Below are positions 25,904 through 34,969 of a DNA stretch of 64,000 bases, one piece after another; within the stretch, counting starts at the first letter, position 1, and each line of letters begins with the position of its first letter. Made by a program: the position numbers and the translations under genes. Source of the DNA: Deferrisoma camini S3R1 (lineage in GTDB: Bacteria > Desulfobacterota > Deferrisomatia > Deferrisomatales > Deferrisomataceae); assembly GCF_000526155.1 (NCBI RefSeq), contig NZ_JAFN01000001.1, forward strand, positions 2,877,014-2,941,013. Reading direction: 5' to 3'. The notes below the pieces were generated by a model. It did no database searches. It was not told the origin of the DNA and saw nothing but the letters and a program-made list of their open reading frames with translations.

Positions 25904-25934
25904 TGAAGGGGCGGCACCGACTTTTTCCTTCGTC

Positions 25935-25974
25935 GCCGCCTAGCGGCCTGGCCGCCAAGCCGCCCAGCTGGCAG
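25935..25974. repeat. 8-bp tandem array (GCCGCCTA class)
   Basis: Five units in 8-bp register (GCCGCCTA, GCGGCCTG, GCCGCCAA, GCCGCCCA, GCTGGCAG) fill most of the 82-base bamB-bamC gap, just before the bamC ribosome site. Confidence 0.75.
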
Positions 25975-25985
25975 CGGAGTCAGCC

Positions 25986-26525
25986 ATGACGGAGAAACGC
26001 ATCATCAAGACGATCAAGGTGGATCCGGACAAGTGCATCGGGTGCCGGGCGTGCGAGCTGGCGTGCTCGGCGTTCCACGCGAAGCCGCGCTACAGCAGCG
26101 CGAACCCGGCGCGCTCCCGGATCCGCGTGGTGTTCGACGAGCTGAACGACATCTACTTTCCCATCCGCTCGGTGGCCTACACCCCGGCGGAGTGTGCGGG
26201 CCGCCACGCCTACGTGCTGCAGGGGAAGGAGTACCCCGAGTGCGCCTTCTGCGGGAACATCTGTCCGTCGCGCGACTACTTCTACGAGCCGGACTCCAAG
26301 CTCCCCCTGAAGTGCGACATGTGCGAGTCCACGCCGGAGCTGGAGGAGCCGGTGTGCGTGGCGGTGTGCCGGGTGAACGCGCTGACCTACGAGGTGCGGG
26401 AGGAAGAGGTGGCCGCGGGCGAGGAGGGGCCGGACGAGCTGGAGATCGGCCTGGAGGCCCTGGCGGACGAGTACGGGCTGGACAAGGTGCTCGACGCGGT
26501 CGCCCGGATCGCGGGCAAGGGATGA
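25986..26525 (+). CDS. bamC: Class II benzoyl-CoA reductase iron-sulfur subunit BamC
   Basis: 179 residues with cysteine groups for three to four [4Fe-4S] clusters: CIGCRACELACS at residues about 18-29, CAFCGNICPS near 86, CDMC near 110, and VCVAVCRVNAL near 125. This is the layout of dehydrogenase-type electron-transfer subunits. BamC forms the catalytic BamBC unit with BamB. The C-terminal third is acidic and lacks further clusters. Confidence 0.88.
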   Translation: MTEKRIIKTIKVDPDKCIGCRACELACSAFHAKPRYSSANPARSRIRVVFDELNDIYFPIRSVAYTPAECAGRHAYVLQGKEYPECAFCGNICPSRDYFYEPDSKLPLKCDMCESTPELEEPVCVAVCRVNALTYEVREEEVAAGEEGPDELEIGLEALADEYGLDKVLDAVARIAGKG

Positions 26526-26865
26526 GGTGGGGCCGCCTTTGACTCGACCACAAGGTAGGGACGCTTCATCGGGGGACGGGGACAAGGGACCTGCCTCCGG
26601 CCGGGCGCGAAGCCGGGCATCGAGATTCGCCGCGCAGGCACGGGTCAGGAGAGCTGGTTTCATGGCAACTCCGTGGGATCCGAACCATTTCGCGGTCCGA
26701 GCGTCAGAGGCGCTGCGCGGCGAGCTAAGGGGCCGCGCCCGGCTCTCCGGCAGGCCCCTTGCCCCTCCATGGGCTCGGCAGCAACCCGAGAGCCGCCCGG
26801 CCGCCTAGCTGCCCAGTGGGCCGAAGGCCCCGACCATTGACCGACCACCGACGACCGAAGTGACA
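26526..26865. other. 340-bp noncoding gap between bamC and bamD with repeats
   Basis: Contains a 42-bp stretch (26573-26614) whose reverse complement recurs at 40175-40216 with about two mismatches, 8-bp words (about 26792-26815), a GGGCC-GAA-GGCCC hairpin (26818-26830) and four 7-bp units GACCATT, GACCGAC, CACCGAC, GACCGAA (26832-26859) that run directly up to the bamD start. No gene is seen. Confidence 0.7.
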
Positions 26866-28017
26866 ATGGAAAACGTAGCCGACTACCGAGAGATCCGTGA
26901 GCTGATCCGCACGACCGGGGGCGAGGCGTTCCAGAACTGCTTCCAGTGCGGCATGTGCGACGTGGTGTGCCCCTGGAACCGGGTTCGGCGGTTCAGCATG
27001 CGAAAGATCGTGCGCCAGGCCGCGTTCGGCATGACCGAGATCGAGAACGAGGAGATCTGGCGGTGCACCACCTGCGGCCGGTGCCCCCAGCGGTGCCCCC
27101 GGGACGTCAGGCAGATCGACTCCGGCATGGCCCTGCGGCGGCTCGCCACGGAGTACGGCGTGTTCCCGGAGAACGTGCGGCCCGTGCGGGCGGTGAGCGG
27201 GAACCTGAGCACCCAGGGCAACCCGTTCGGGGAGCCCCGGGAGGACCGGGCCGCCTGGGCCGAGGGCCTGGGGGTGCCCGCGTACGAAGAGGGCATGGAG
27301 CTCCTGTACTTCACGGGGTGCTACTTCGCCTACGACCGCCGCCTGCGGAAGGTGGCGGTGGCCACGGCCAAGCTGCTGCAGAAGGCCGGAGTCCGGTTCG
27401 GCATCCTGGGCGAGGCCGAGACCTGCTGCGGGGAGAGCATCCGCAAGGCCGGGGACGAGGAGCTGTTCAAGAGGCTCGCCCGCCAGAACATCAAGGCGTT
27501 CATCGACCGCGGGGTGAAGCGGGTGCTGGTGAACTCACCCCACTGCTACCACACGTTCCGGAACGAGTACCCGGAGTTCATGGTGCACTTCGAGGTGGTG
27601 CACGTCAGCGAGTATCTCCTCGAGCTGGTGAGGGAGGGGCGGCTGGAGCTCGGGGGCGGGTACGCCGGACGGGTGACCTACCACGACCCGTGCTATCTGG
27701 GCCGCCACAACGGCATCTTCGACCCGCCCCGGGAGCTCCTTCGGCGGGTGCCGGGCCTGGAGCTCGTGGAGATGCCGGACACGGGCATCGACAGCCTGTG
27801 CTGCGGGGGCGGGGGCGGCCGGATCTGGATGGACACGCCCAAGGCGGAGCGGTTCTCGGAGCTGCGGGTGCGCCAGGCGCTGGACGCCGGGGCCCAGGTG
27901 CTGGTGACGGCGTGCCCCTACTGCATCGCCAACTTCGAGGACAGCCGGCTGGGGCTCGACGACGAGCAGTCCCTGGAGGTCAAGGACCTGACCGAGGTGC
28001 TGGCCGAGGCGCTGTGA
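26866..28017 (+). CDS. bamD: HdrD-like iron-sulfur protein BamD
   Basis: 383 residues from the ATG at 26866 (a GTG at 26860 is an alternative). It has two N-terminal ferredoxin motifs (CFQCGMCDVVCP, CTTCGRCPQRCP) and two CCG domains, with Cys groups TGCYFAY / TCCGES / SPHCYH and DPCYLGRHNG / LCCGGGGG / CPYC. CCG domains hold the noncubane clusters of heterodisulfide reductase HdrB/HdrD. In the Bam complex it is thought to pass electrons in a bifurcation-like module with BamE and BamF. Confidence 0.88.
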   Translation: MENVADYREIRELIRTTGGEAFQNCFQCGMCDVVCPWNRVRRFSMRKIVRQAAFGMTEIENEEIWRCTTCGRCPQRCPRDVRQIDSGMALRRLATEYGVFPENVRPVRAVSGNLSTQGNPFGEPREDRAAWAEGLGVPAYEEGMELLYFTGCYFAYDRRLRKVAVATAKLLQKAGVRFGILGEAETCCGESIRKAGDEELFKRLARQNIKAFIDRGVKRVLVNSPHCYHTFRNEYPEFMVHFEVVHVSEYLLELVREGRLELGGGYAGRVTYHDPCYLGRHNGIFDPPRELLRRVPGLELVEMPDTGIDSLCCGGGGGRIWMDTPKAERFSELRVRQALDAGAQVLVTACPYCIANFEDSRLGLDDEQSLEVKDLTEVLAEAL

Positions 28018-28087
28018 GCCTCGCTTTTCCGCCTCCTGGCATTCCAGCTTTCCAGCGGCCCGCGAAGCGGGCCTTACGAGGGACATC

Positions 28088-31000
28088 GTGAGCAACGAAG
28101 CACTGGAGCGCGTTCAGCAGATCCAAAGGCTCCTGGGGAACCGGGAGTTCGGCGACGTGATGATCGTGGGGGGCGGCATCAGCGGGATCCAGGGCGCCCT
28201 GGACCTGGCCACGGCCGGGTTCAAGGTGTACCTGGTGGACAAGGCTCCGTCCATCGGCGGGCGCATGGCGCAGCTCGACAAAACCTTCCCCACCAACGAC
28301 TGCTCCATGTGCATCGAGTCGCCCAAGTTCGTGGAGTGCCACCGGCACCCGAACATCGAGATCATCACCTACGCCGAGGTGGCCGAGGTGGAGGGCGAGG
28401 CAGGGGACTTCACCGTGACCCTGGTGAAGAAGCCCCGGTACGTGCGCGAGGACCGGTGCACCGGCTGCGGGGTGTGCGCCGAGTACTGCCCGGTGGAGTA
28501 CCCGGACGAGTTCAACCAGGGCATCTCCCTGAGCAAGGCGGTGCACATCTACTTCGGCCAGGCGATCCCGCTGGTGCCGTACATCGACCAGAGCTGCCTG
28601 TACCTCAAAGAGAAGAAGTGCCGCATCTGCGTGGAGGTGTGCAAGGCCCGGGCGATCGACTTCAACCAGAAGCCCGAGAAGGTGACGATCAAGGTGGGCG
28701 CGGTGATCCTCGCGCCCGGGTTCAGCCCGTACGACCCGAAGCGTAAGCCGGAGTACCGGTACGGGGAGTACCCCAACGTGGTGACCAGCCTGGACTTCGA
28801 GCGGATCATGTGCGCCACCGGCCCGAACGAGGGTGAGATCCTGCGGCCCTCGGACGGCCGCCACCCACACAAGATCGCGTGGCTCCACTGCGTGGGCTCG
28901 CGGCAGGTCACCGAGGGGGCCAACAGCTACTGCTCGGCGGTGTGCTGCACCTACACCCAGAAGCAGGTCATCCTCACCAAGGACCACGACGCCGACGCCG
29001 AGTGCACGGTGTTCCACAACGACATCCGGTCCTACGGCAAGGACTTCGAGCGGTTCTACCAGCGGGCGGCCGCCCTGCCCGGGGTGCGGTTCATCCGCAG
29101 CTACGCCACGATCGTGCGCGAGGACCCCGAGACCCACAACGTGGTGGTGCGCTACACCACCCCGGAGGGGGTTCGGGAGGAGGAGTTCGACCTGGTGGTG
29201 CTCTCGATCGGCCTGAGCGCGCCCCAGGACGCCGAGCGCCTGGCCGAGACCTTCGGGATCGACCTCAACGAGCACGGGTTCTGCCGGATCTCCCCGGCCA
29301 ACCCGATGAGGACCGCCCGGCCCGGGGTGTTCGTGAGCGGGGCGTTCCAGGGCCCCCTGGACATCCCCGAGGCCGTGGTGAGCGCGAGCGGCGCGGGGAG
29401 CCAGTGCGGCGAGCTCCTGGCCAAGCGCCGGGGCAAGCTCGTGAAGGAGAGGGTCTACCCGCTGGAGCGGGACGTCTCCGGCGAGGAGCCGCGGGTGGGC
29501 GTGTACGTGTGCCACTGCGGGGCGAACATCGGCCGGGTGGTGGACATCCCCGGCACGGTGGAGTTCGCCAAGACCCTTCCGAACGTGGTGCACGCCGAGG
29601 AGAGCATCTTCATCTGCTCGACCGACGCGGCCCAGCGCCTGGCCCAGTCGATCCAGGAGCACAAGCTCAACCGCGTGGTGGTGGCGGCCTGCACCCCCCG
29701 AACCCACGAGCCCCTGTTCCGCGACACCCTGCGGGAGGCGGGGATCAACCAGTACTACTTCGAGATGGCCAACATCCGGGAGCACTGCTCGTGGGTGCAC
29801 TCCCGCGAGAAGGAGGAGGCCACCCGGAAGGCCCGGGAGATCATCCGGATGGCGGTGGCCCGGGCGGCGCGCCTGGAGCCCTTAGAGGAGTTCGAGCTTC
29901 CGGTGAACAAGACCGCCTTGGTGGTGGGGGGCGGGGTGTCGGGCATGACCACGGCGCTCAGCATCGCCCAGCAGGGCTACCGGGTGCACCTGGTGGAGAA
30001 GACCGACGAACTGGGCGGCGTGGCCCGGCGGCTTCACCACACCCTGGACGGCCTGGACGTGCAGGCGTTCGTCCAGGACCTGATCCGGAAGGTGTACCGC
30101 CACCCTTTGATCCAGGTGCACACCGGCGCCCGGATCGTGGAGGCCACGGGCTACGTGGGCAACTTCGTGACCCGGATCGAGACCGCCGGCGGCCGGACCG
30201 AGGAGATCGCCCACGGAGCGGCCGTGGTGGCGATCGGGGCCGAGGAGTACCGGCCCACCGAGTACCTCTACGGCGAGAGCGACCGGGTCCTGACGAACCT
30301 GGAGCTGGAGGGGGCGATCGCCCGGGCCGAGGACCGGGTGCGGCAGGCCGAGACCGTGGTGATGATCCAGTGCGTGGGGTGCCGCAACGAGGAGCGCAAC
30401 TACTGCTCGCGCGTCTGCTGCAGCCACTCGGTGAAGAACGCCTTGAAGCTCAAGGAGGAGAACCCCGACCGGGACGTGTACATCCTGTTCCGGGACATGC
30501 GCACCTACGGGTTCCGGGAGGACCGGTACCGCGAGGCGTCCCAGAAGGGCGTGCGGTTCATCCGGTACGAGCCGGAGCGGGCCCCGCGGGTGGAGCGGAT
30601 CGAGGAAGGCGGCCGGGAGCGGATCCGGGTGGTGGTGTGGGACCCGGTGCTGGAGACCGATCTGGCGATCGACGCGGATCTGCTCGCGCTCGCCGCGGCG
30701 GTGGTGCCTGCCGAGGACCGCGGCCACATCGCGAAGCTGTTCAAGGCGAACCTGAGCCCGGACAAATTCTTCCAGGAGGCCCACGTGAAGCTCCGGCCCG
30801 TGGACTTCGGGGCGGAGGGCGTGTACCTGTGCGGCATGGCCCACTACCCCAAGCACCTTCCGGAGGCGATCAACCAGGCCTACGGAGCCGCGGGCCGGGC
30901 GGTGGTGCTGCTGGCGAACGACACGGTGGTGGCCTCGGGCTCGGTGTGCGACGTGGAGGAGAAGCGGTGCATCGGGTGCGGCGCGTGCGCCGAGGTGTGC

Positions 31001-31222
31001 GAGTACGGTGCGATCGACCTGAGGACCACGCGGCAGGGGAAGAAGGCCGTGGTGAACCCGGTGCTGTGCAAGGGCGACGGCCTGTGCAACGCGGTGTGCC
31101 CCACCGGCGCGATCTACCTGAAGCATTACCGGAACGAGGCCCTGGAGGCGCAGGTGGACGCGCTGACCGGCACGGCCGAGGGCCAGGCCGGGGGCGAGGA
31201 GCAGCTGCCCGAGGTGGCGTGA
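28088..31222 (+). CDS. bamE: HdrA-like flavoprotein BamE
   Basis: 1044 residues, a duplicated HdrA-type protein. The first FAD loop is VGGGISGIQGALDLA (about residue 22), followed by the HdrA signature TNDCSMCIESPK and ferredoxin motifs CTGCGVCAEYCP and CRICVEVCK. A second FAD loop VGGGVSGMTTALSIA lies near residue 613. The C-terminus has CIGCGACAEVCE and CKGDGLCNAVCP. HdrA proteins are the flavin bifurcation site in methanogens, and the same role is proposed for BamE. GTG start with a GAGGGA site. No internal TGA. Confidence 0.88.
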   Translation: MSNEALERVQQIQRLLGNREFGDVMIVGGGISGIQGALDLATAGFKVYLVDKAPSIGGRMAQLDKTFPTNDCSMCIESPKFVECHRHPNIEIITYAEVAEVEGEAGDFTVTLVKKPRYVREDRCTGCGVCAEYCPVEYPDEFNQGISLSKAVHIYFGQAIPLVPYIDQSCLYLKEKKCRICVEVCKARAIDFNQKPEKVTIKVGAVILAPGFSPYDPKRKPEYRYGEYPNVVTSLDFERIMCATGPNEGEILRPSDGRHPHKIAWLHCVGSRQVTEGANSYCSAVCCTYTQKQVILTKDHDADAECTVFHNDIRSYGKDFERFYQRAAALPGVRFIRSYATIVREDPETHNVVVRYTTPEGVREEEFDLVVLSIGLSAPQDAERLAETFGIDLNEHGFCRISPANPMRTARPGVFVSGAFQGPLDIPEAVVSASGAGSQCGELLAKRRGKLVKERVYPLERDVSGEEPRVGVYVCHCGANIGRVVDIPGTVEFAKTLPNVVHAEESIFICSTDAAQRLAQSIQEHKLNRVVVAACTPRTHEPLFRDTLREAGINQYYFEMANIREHCSWVHSREKEEATRKAREIIRMAVARAARLEPLEEFELPVNKTALVVGGGVSGMTTALSIAQQGYRVHLVEKTDELGGVARRLHHTLDGLDVQAFVQDLIRKVYRHPLIQVHTGARIVEATGYVGNFVTRIETAGGRTEEIAHGAAVVAIGAEEYRPTEYLYGESDRVLTNLELEGAIARAEDRVRQAETVVMIQCVGCRNEERNYCSRVCCSHSVKNALKLKEENPDRDVYILFRDMRTYGFREDRYREASQKGVRFIRYEPERAPRVERIEEGGRERIRVVVWDPVLETDLAIDADLLALAAAVVPAEDRGHIAKLFKANLSPDKFFQEAHVKLRPVDFGAEGVYLCGMAHYPKHLPEAINQAYGAAGRAVVLLANDTVVASGSVCDVEEKRCIGCGACAEVCEYGAIDLRTTRQGKKAVVNPVLCKGDGLCNAVCPTGAIYLKHYRNEALEAQVDALTGTAEGQAGGEEQLPEVA

Positions 31223-31561
31223 GGTGCCGGCGCAGGGCTCGGAGATCAAAGGGGTCTCTGGCCTCCTGGCCTTCCAGCTTTCTAGTGTCATGGTTCGCAA
31301 GTTCGTGCATTCCCGAGGGGGTGGGGCTGGGGCTCCTCCTTCGCTGAACGGCCTCGCAGGGGCCGCCTCGGCGCAGTCCGCTGCGGCGCGTGAGAGCACG
31401 CGCCGCGGCCGCTCCCCTGGCGCCGGGCGGCCCGGTCTGCTCGGCCGTCGCGCTTCGTCGGAGCCCCCAGCCCCACCGCCGGAATGGATATACTTTTCGT
31501 GGAACGGAACACTAGCCTTCCAGCCTTCCAGCGGCCCGAAGGCCCAGAACGGAGGAGTTCC
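31223..31561. other. 339-bp gap between bamE and bamF occupied by palindromic element B
   Basis: Apart from short CTTCCAGC-type words at both ends, nearly the whole gap is the 234-bp palindromic element copy B. No gene is seen. A GGAGGAG ribosome site for bamF stands at its right end. Confidence 0.7.
31282..31515 (+). repeat. GC-rich palindromic element, copy B (234 bp)
   Basis: Same body as copy A, but with different ends: CTAGTGTCATGG on the left and GGAACACTAG (31506-31515) on the right, again near-inverted. The same left and right flanks occur in copy D. It is placed directly before bamF. Confidence 0.85.
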
Positions 31562-32395
31562 ATGAGCGCGATGCGGTTCAAGCCCAAGCTGCTCGGCTTC
31601 GTGTGCAACTGGTGAGCGTACGGGTCTGCGGACCTGGCGGGAGTTTCCCGTCTCCAATACTCGACGGACATCAAGCTGATCCGGGTGATGTGCTCCGGAA
31701 GGGTGGACATGTCGTTCCTCTTCCGGGCGTTCCTCAACGGCACCGACGGCGTGTTCATCGGCGGGTGCTACCTGGGGGAGTGCCACTACATCACCCACGG
31801 CAACTTCTACGCCCTGAACATGGTTCACCTCACCCGGCGCCTGCTGGAGCACGTGGGGCTGAACCCGGCGCGGGTGCGGATGGAGGAACTCTCCTCGGGC
31901 GAGGGCACCCGGTTCGCCGAGCTGATGAACGAGTTCAGCCGCGAGATCCGCGAGCTGGGTCCCCTGGCCGAGGGCGAGGGCCTCGACCCGGGGGAGGTGC
32001 GGGTCAAGCTGGCCGAGGTGGCCCGGCTGGTGCCGTACCTGAAGCTGGCGGCCCGGGAGAAGCTGGCGCACAAGGGCACCCCGGAGGAGGCCAAGGAGAA
32101 CCCCTTCACACCGGAGGAGGTGGCGGAGCTCCTGGCCCAGGCGCCCACCTACTACATCGATCCGGACAAGTGCCGGGCCTGCATGATGTGCGCCAAGCGC
32201 TGCCCGGTGGATGCGATCGCCGGCGGCAAGGGGCTGGTGCACGTGGTGGACCAGGAGGCGTGCATCAAGTGCGGCACCTGCCTGGAGGCGTGCCCCCCCC
32301 GGTTCGGAGCGGTGCAGAAGGTGATCGGTGCGCCTCCTCCGGACACGGTGCCCGACGAGCCCGTGCCCATCGTGAAGCAGAGGGCCTCTGCGTGA
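31562..32395 (+). CDS. bamF: Selenocysteine-containing MvhD-like electron-transfer subunit BamF (UGA as Sec at residue 18)
   Basis: 277 residues if the TGA at 31613-31615 is read as selenocysteine. The N-terminus reads FVCNW-Sec-AYGSADLAG, matching the CNWC motif of MvhD (FrhD) with Cys replaced by Sec, and the frame stays open to 32395. The MvhD domain (about 1-140, with MCSGRVDMSFLFRAF and GGCYLGECHY) is fused to a C-terminal two-cluster ferredoxin (CRACMMCAKRCP, CIKCGTCLEACP). A selenocysteine at this place is established for BamF-type proteins. A conventional caller would start at a later ATG and lose the Sec end. GGAGGAG precedes the ATG. Confidence 0.92.
31637..31651 (+). promoter_or_regulatory. 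Candidate SECIS hairpin for bamF
   Basis: GCGGGA-GTT-TCCCGT can form a 5-bp stem plus a G-U pair with a three-base loop, beginning 21 bases after the TGA. Placement is within the usual range for bacterial SECIS elements. The loop differs from the GGTCT of fdhA, so the assignment is weaker. Confidence 0.5.
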
Positions 32396-32780
32396 CAACC
32401 CGGGGCAGAGAGTAGTGTAGCGTTTCCGAAATCTCGTGGTTTTCCCAGGTGGGGCTGGGGGCCCCTCCTTCGCTGAACGGCCTCACAGGGGCCGCCTCGG
32501 CGCGGTCCGCTGCGGCGCGTGAGAGCACGCGCCGCGGCCGCTCCCCTGGCGCCGGGCGGCCCGGGCTGCTCGGCCGTCGCGCTTCGTCGGAGCCCCCAGC
32601 CCCACCGAAGCAATCCGCACACGTTTTTGCGAAACGGAACAAGAAACTAGAGAAATCTTGGGGGGGCCTCGGCCCGGGAGCCGCCCGACCGCCGAGCCGC
32701 CTAGCCGCCCAGCGGGCCCAAGGCCCAAACCGCCGTCCGATAACCGGCACCCTCGGGTGCCCAACGAGGGAGAGAGAGCA
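32396..32780. other. 385-bp gap between bamF and the thiolase gene
   Basis: Contains palindromic element C (32418-32640), a CTAGAGAA-type word, 8-bp units GCCGCCTA and GCCGCCCA (about 32696-32712) and a GGGCCCAAGGCCC hairpin variant (about 32716). The thiolase ribosome site (GAGGGAGAGAG) lies at the right end. No gene is seen. Confidence 0.7.
32418..32640 (+). repeat. GC-rich palindromic element, copy C (223 bp)
   Basis: Same body and the same type of ends as copy A (TAGCGTTTCC left; GCGAAACGGAAC right), including the central GCGGCGCGT-GAGAGC-ACGCGCCGC hairpin. Together with copy B it brackets bamF in direct orientation. Confidence 0.85.
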
Positions 32781-33974
32781 ATGCGCCAACTCAGCGACGT
32801 GGTTTTCGTGAGCGCCGTCCGCACGCCCATGGGCCGGTTCGGGGGCACCCTGAAGGACATGAAGGTGTACGACATGGCCTCGTTTCCCATCCGCGAGGCC
32901 CTCCGGCGCGCCAACGTGTCGGGCGACGAGGTGGACGACGCGATCATCGGTTCGTGCCGCCAGGCGGGCAACCATGTCAACCCGGCCCGCACCGCCGCCC
33001 TGAAGGGCGGGGTGGGCCAGAACGTGCCCGGGGTCACCATCAACAAGGCCTGCCCGGCCGGGATGAAGGCCATCAGCCTGGCCACCCAGCTCATCCAGGT
33101 GGGCCAGGCCGACGTGGTGCTGTGCGGCGGCATGGAGAGCATGTCCACGATCCCGCACCTGATCAAGGGCTACCGGTGGAAGGGCTTCCGCATGGGGCCG
33201 GTGACCATCGAGGACGGCTGGAGCGACTCCCACGATCCGATCGCGGACCTGTCCATGGGGCTCACGGCCGAGAACCTGGTGGAGAAGTACGGCCTCAGCC
33301 GCAGGGAGCTCGACGAGTTCGCGGCCGACAGCCACCGCAAGGCGGCCGAGGCCCAGAAAAACGGGTGGTTCGACGCGGAGATCACCCCGGTCACGGTGCC
33401 CGGCACCCGCAAGACCCCGGAGATCGTGTTCGACAAGGACGAGTCCATCCGCTACGAGGTCAGCGTCGAGCAGATGGCCAAGCTGCCCCCCGCGTTCAAG
33501 AAGGACGGCTCGGTGACCGCCGGCAACTCGTGTGGCCTGACCGACGGCGCCGCGTTCCTGGTGGCCATGACCCGGGAGAAGGCCGAGGAGAAGGGCCTGA
33601 AGCCCCTGTTCTCGGTGGTCGAGTACACCCAGACCGCGGTGGACGGCCGGTACATGGGCGAGGGGCCGGGCGTGGCGATCCCCCGGGCGCTGGAGCGCGC
33701 CGGCATGACCCTGGACGACATGGACCTGATCGAGGTGAACGAGGCGTTCGCAGCCCAGATCATCGCCAACGAGCGGATGCTAGGCTGGGACCGGTCCAAG
33801 CTCAACGTCCACGGCGGCGCCATCGCCCTGGGTCACCCCACCGGCTGCTCGGGCGCCCGGATCATCGTGACCCTGTACCATGCGCTCAAGCGCCTGGACA
33901 AGGAGCTGGGCATCGCCTCGATCTGCGGCGGCGGCGGGTCCACCATGGCCATGATCATCCGCCGGGAGTCGTAA
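32781..33974 (+). CDS. Acetyl-CoA C-acyltransferase (thiolase)
   Basis: 397 residues of the thiolase family. The nucleophilic Cys lies in NKACPAGMKA (residue about 91); CPAG replaces the more common CxSG. The C-terminal catalytic motifs are VNEAFAAQ, HGGAIALGHPTGCSGARI and CGGGG. It could cleave 3-oxopimeloyl-CoA or acetoacetyl-CoA in the beta-oxidation part of benzoate degradation. The sequence does not fix the chain length. Confidence 0.88.
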   Translation: MRQLSDVVFVSAVRTPMGRFGGTLKDMKVYDMASFPIREALRRANVSGDEVDDAIIGSCRQAGNHVNPARTAALKGGVGQNVPGVTINKACPAGMKAISLATQLIQVGQADVVLCGGMESMSTIPHLIKGYRWKGFRMGPVTIEDGWSDSHDPIADLSMGLTAENLVEKYGLSRRELDEFAADSHRKAAEAQKNGWFDAEITPVTVPGTRKTPEIVFDKDESIRYEVSVEQMAKLPPAFKKDGSVTAGNSCGLTDGAAFLVAMTREKAEEKGLKPLFSVVEYTQTAVDGRYMGEGPGVAIPRALERAGMTLDDMDLIEVNEAFAAQIIANERMLGWDRSKLNVHGGAIALGHPTGCSGARIIVTLYHALKRLDKELGIASICGGGGSTMAMIIRRES

Positions 33975-34054
33975 CGGCGGTCCACGGTCCTCGGTCCTCG
34001 GTCGTGGGGGGGGAGGAGTCTCCGTCGCCGGAGGGTCCGGGGAGGGCAACCGTG

Positions 34055-34103
34055 GACCGAAGACTGCAGACCAAAGACCGAAAACCGTCGACCGTCGACC
34101 GAA
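34055..34103. repeat. 7-bp tandem array (GACCGAA class)
   Basis: Seven units in exact 7-bp register (GACCGAA, GACTGCA, GACCAAA, GACCGAA, AACCGTC, GACCGTC, GACCGAA). It ends 20 bases before the SDR start codon. Confidence 0.85.
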
Positions 34104-34123
34104 GTTTTCCAAAGGAGGAAACC

Positions 34124-34870
34124 ATGATCGACCTGACCGGAAAGGTGGCCATCGTCACGGGCGGCACCCGGGGGATCGGCGCGGAGATCGTGCGCACCCT
34201 GGCACGCCAGGGGGCGGACGTGGCCCTGAACTACCGCAAGAGCGCCGAAGAGGCGGAGAAGATGGTCAAGGAGGTGGAGGCCCTGGGCCGCAGGGGCCTG
34301 GCCGTGCAGGCCGACGTGGCGAGCTTCTCGGACGCCCAGGCCATGGTGGACAAGGTGGTGGCCGAGCTGGGCGGGCTCCACATCCTGGTCACCAACGCCG
34401 GCATGAACTGGGACGGCGTCCTGTGGAAGATGAGCGAGGAGCAGTTCGACCGGGTGATCGACGTGGACCTGAAGGGCACCTGGAACTATCTGCGGGCCGC
34501 GGCCCCGATCTTCCGGGAGCAGAAGTGGGGCCGGTTCCTTTCGATCACCTCGATCAACGGGCTGCGGGGCAAGTTCGGCCAGACCAACTACTCGGCCGCC
34601 AAGGCCGGCGTGATCGGGCTCACCAAGGCCGCGGCCAAGGACCTGGGGAAGTACGGCATCACCTGCAACTCCATCGCCCCCGGGTTCATCCTGACCGAGA
34701 TGGGCGAGAGCATGCCGGCCGAGTTCCGCGAGGCGGCCATCAACGAGTCGGCCGTGAAGCGGGCCGGCAAGCCCGAGGACGTGGCCTGGCTCGTGGCCTT
34801 CCTGGCCTCGGAGTGCGGCCGCCACATTACCGGCGAGGTGATCAAGGTGGACGGAGGGCAGTACATCTAA
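34124..34870 (+). CDS. Short-chain dehydrogenase/reductase (FabG-like, probable 3-hydroxyacyl-CoA dehydrogenase)
   Basis: 248 residues, classical SDR. It has the cofactor loop TGGTRGIG (residues 12-19), NAG near residue 91, and catalytic Ser/Tyr/Lys in SITSING and YSAAK. The C-terminal TGEVIKVDGGQYI is FabG-like. In this operon an NAD-dependent 3-hydroxypimeloyl-CoA dehydrogenase role is plausible, but specificity cannot be read from the sequence. An AAAGGAGGAA ribosome site is present. Confidence 0.82.
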   Translation: MIDLTGKVAIVTGGTRGIGAEIVRTLARQGADVALNYRKSAEEAEKMVKEVEALGRRGLAVQADVASFSDAQAMVDKVVAELGGLHILVTNAGMNWDGVLWKMSEEQFDRVIDVDLKGTWNYLRAAAPIFREQKWGRFLSITSINGLRGKFGQTNYSAAKAGVIGLTKAAAKDLGKYGITCNSIAPGFILTEMGESMPAEFREAAINESAVKRAGKPEDVAWLVAFLASECGRHITGEVIKVDGGQYI

Positions 34871-34910
34871 GCTGGAAGGCTAGAAGGCTGGGAGGCTGGG
34901 AGGCCGGGAA
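34871..34910. repeat. 8-bp tandem array (GCTRGRAG class)
   Basis: Five units in exact register directly after the SDR stop codon: GCTGGAAG, GCTAGAAG, GCTGGGAG, GCTGGGAG, GCCGGGAA. Degenerate GCCGCCTA-type units continue to about 34945. Confidence 0.85.
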
Positions 34911-34969
34911 CCCGGGCCGCCTAGCCGCCGGCCGCCGAGCCGACAGCGCCGACCGAAGGGAGGAAGGAA

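Noticed and set aside
31613-31615. bamF as a pseudogene
   Set aside because: The TGA lies exactly at the CNWC/CNWU position of MvhD-type proteins, the frame continues and the ribosome site is upstream of it.
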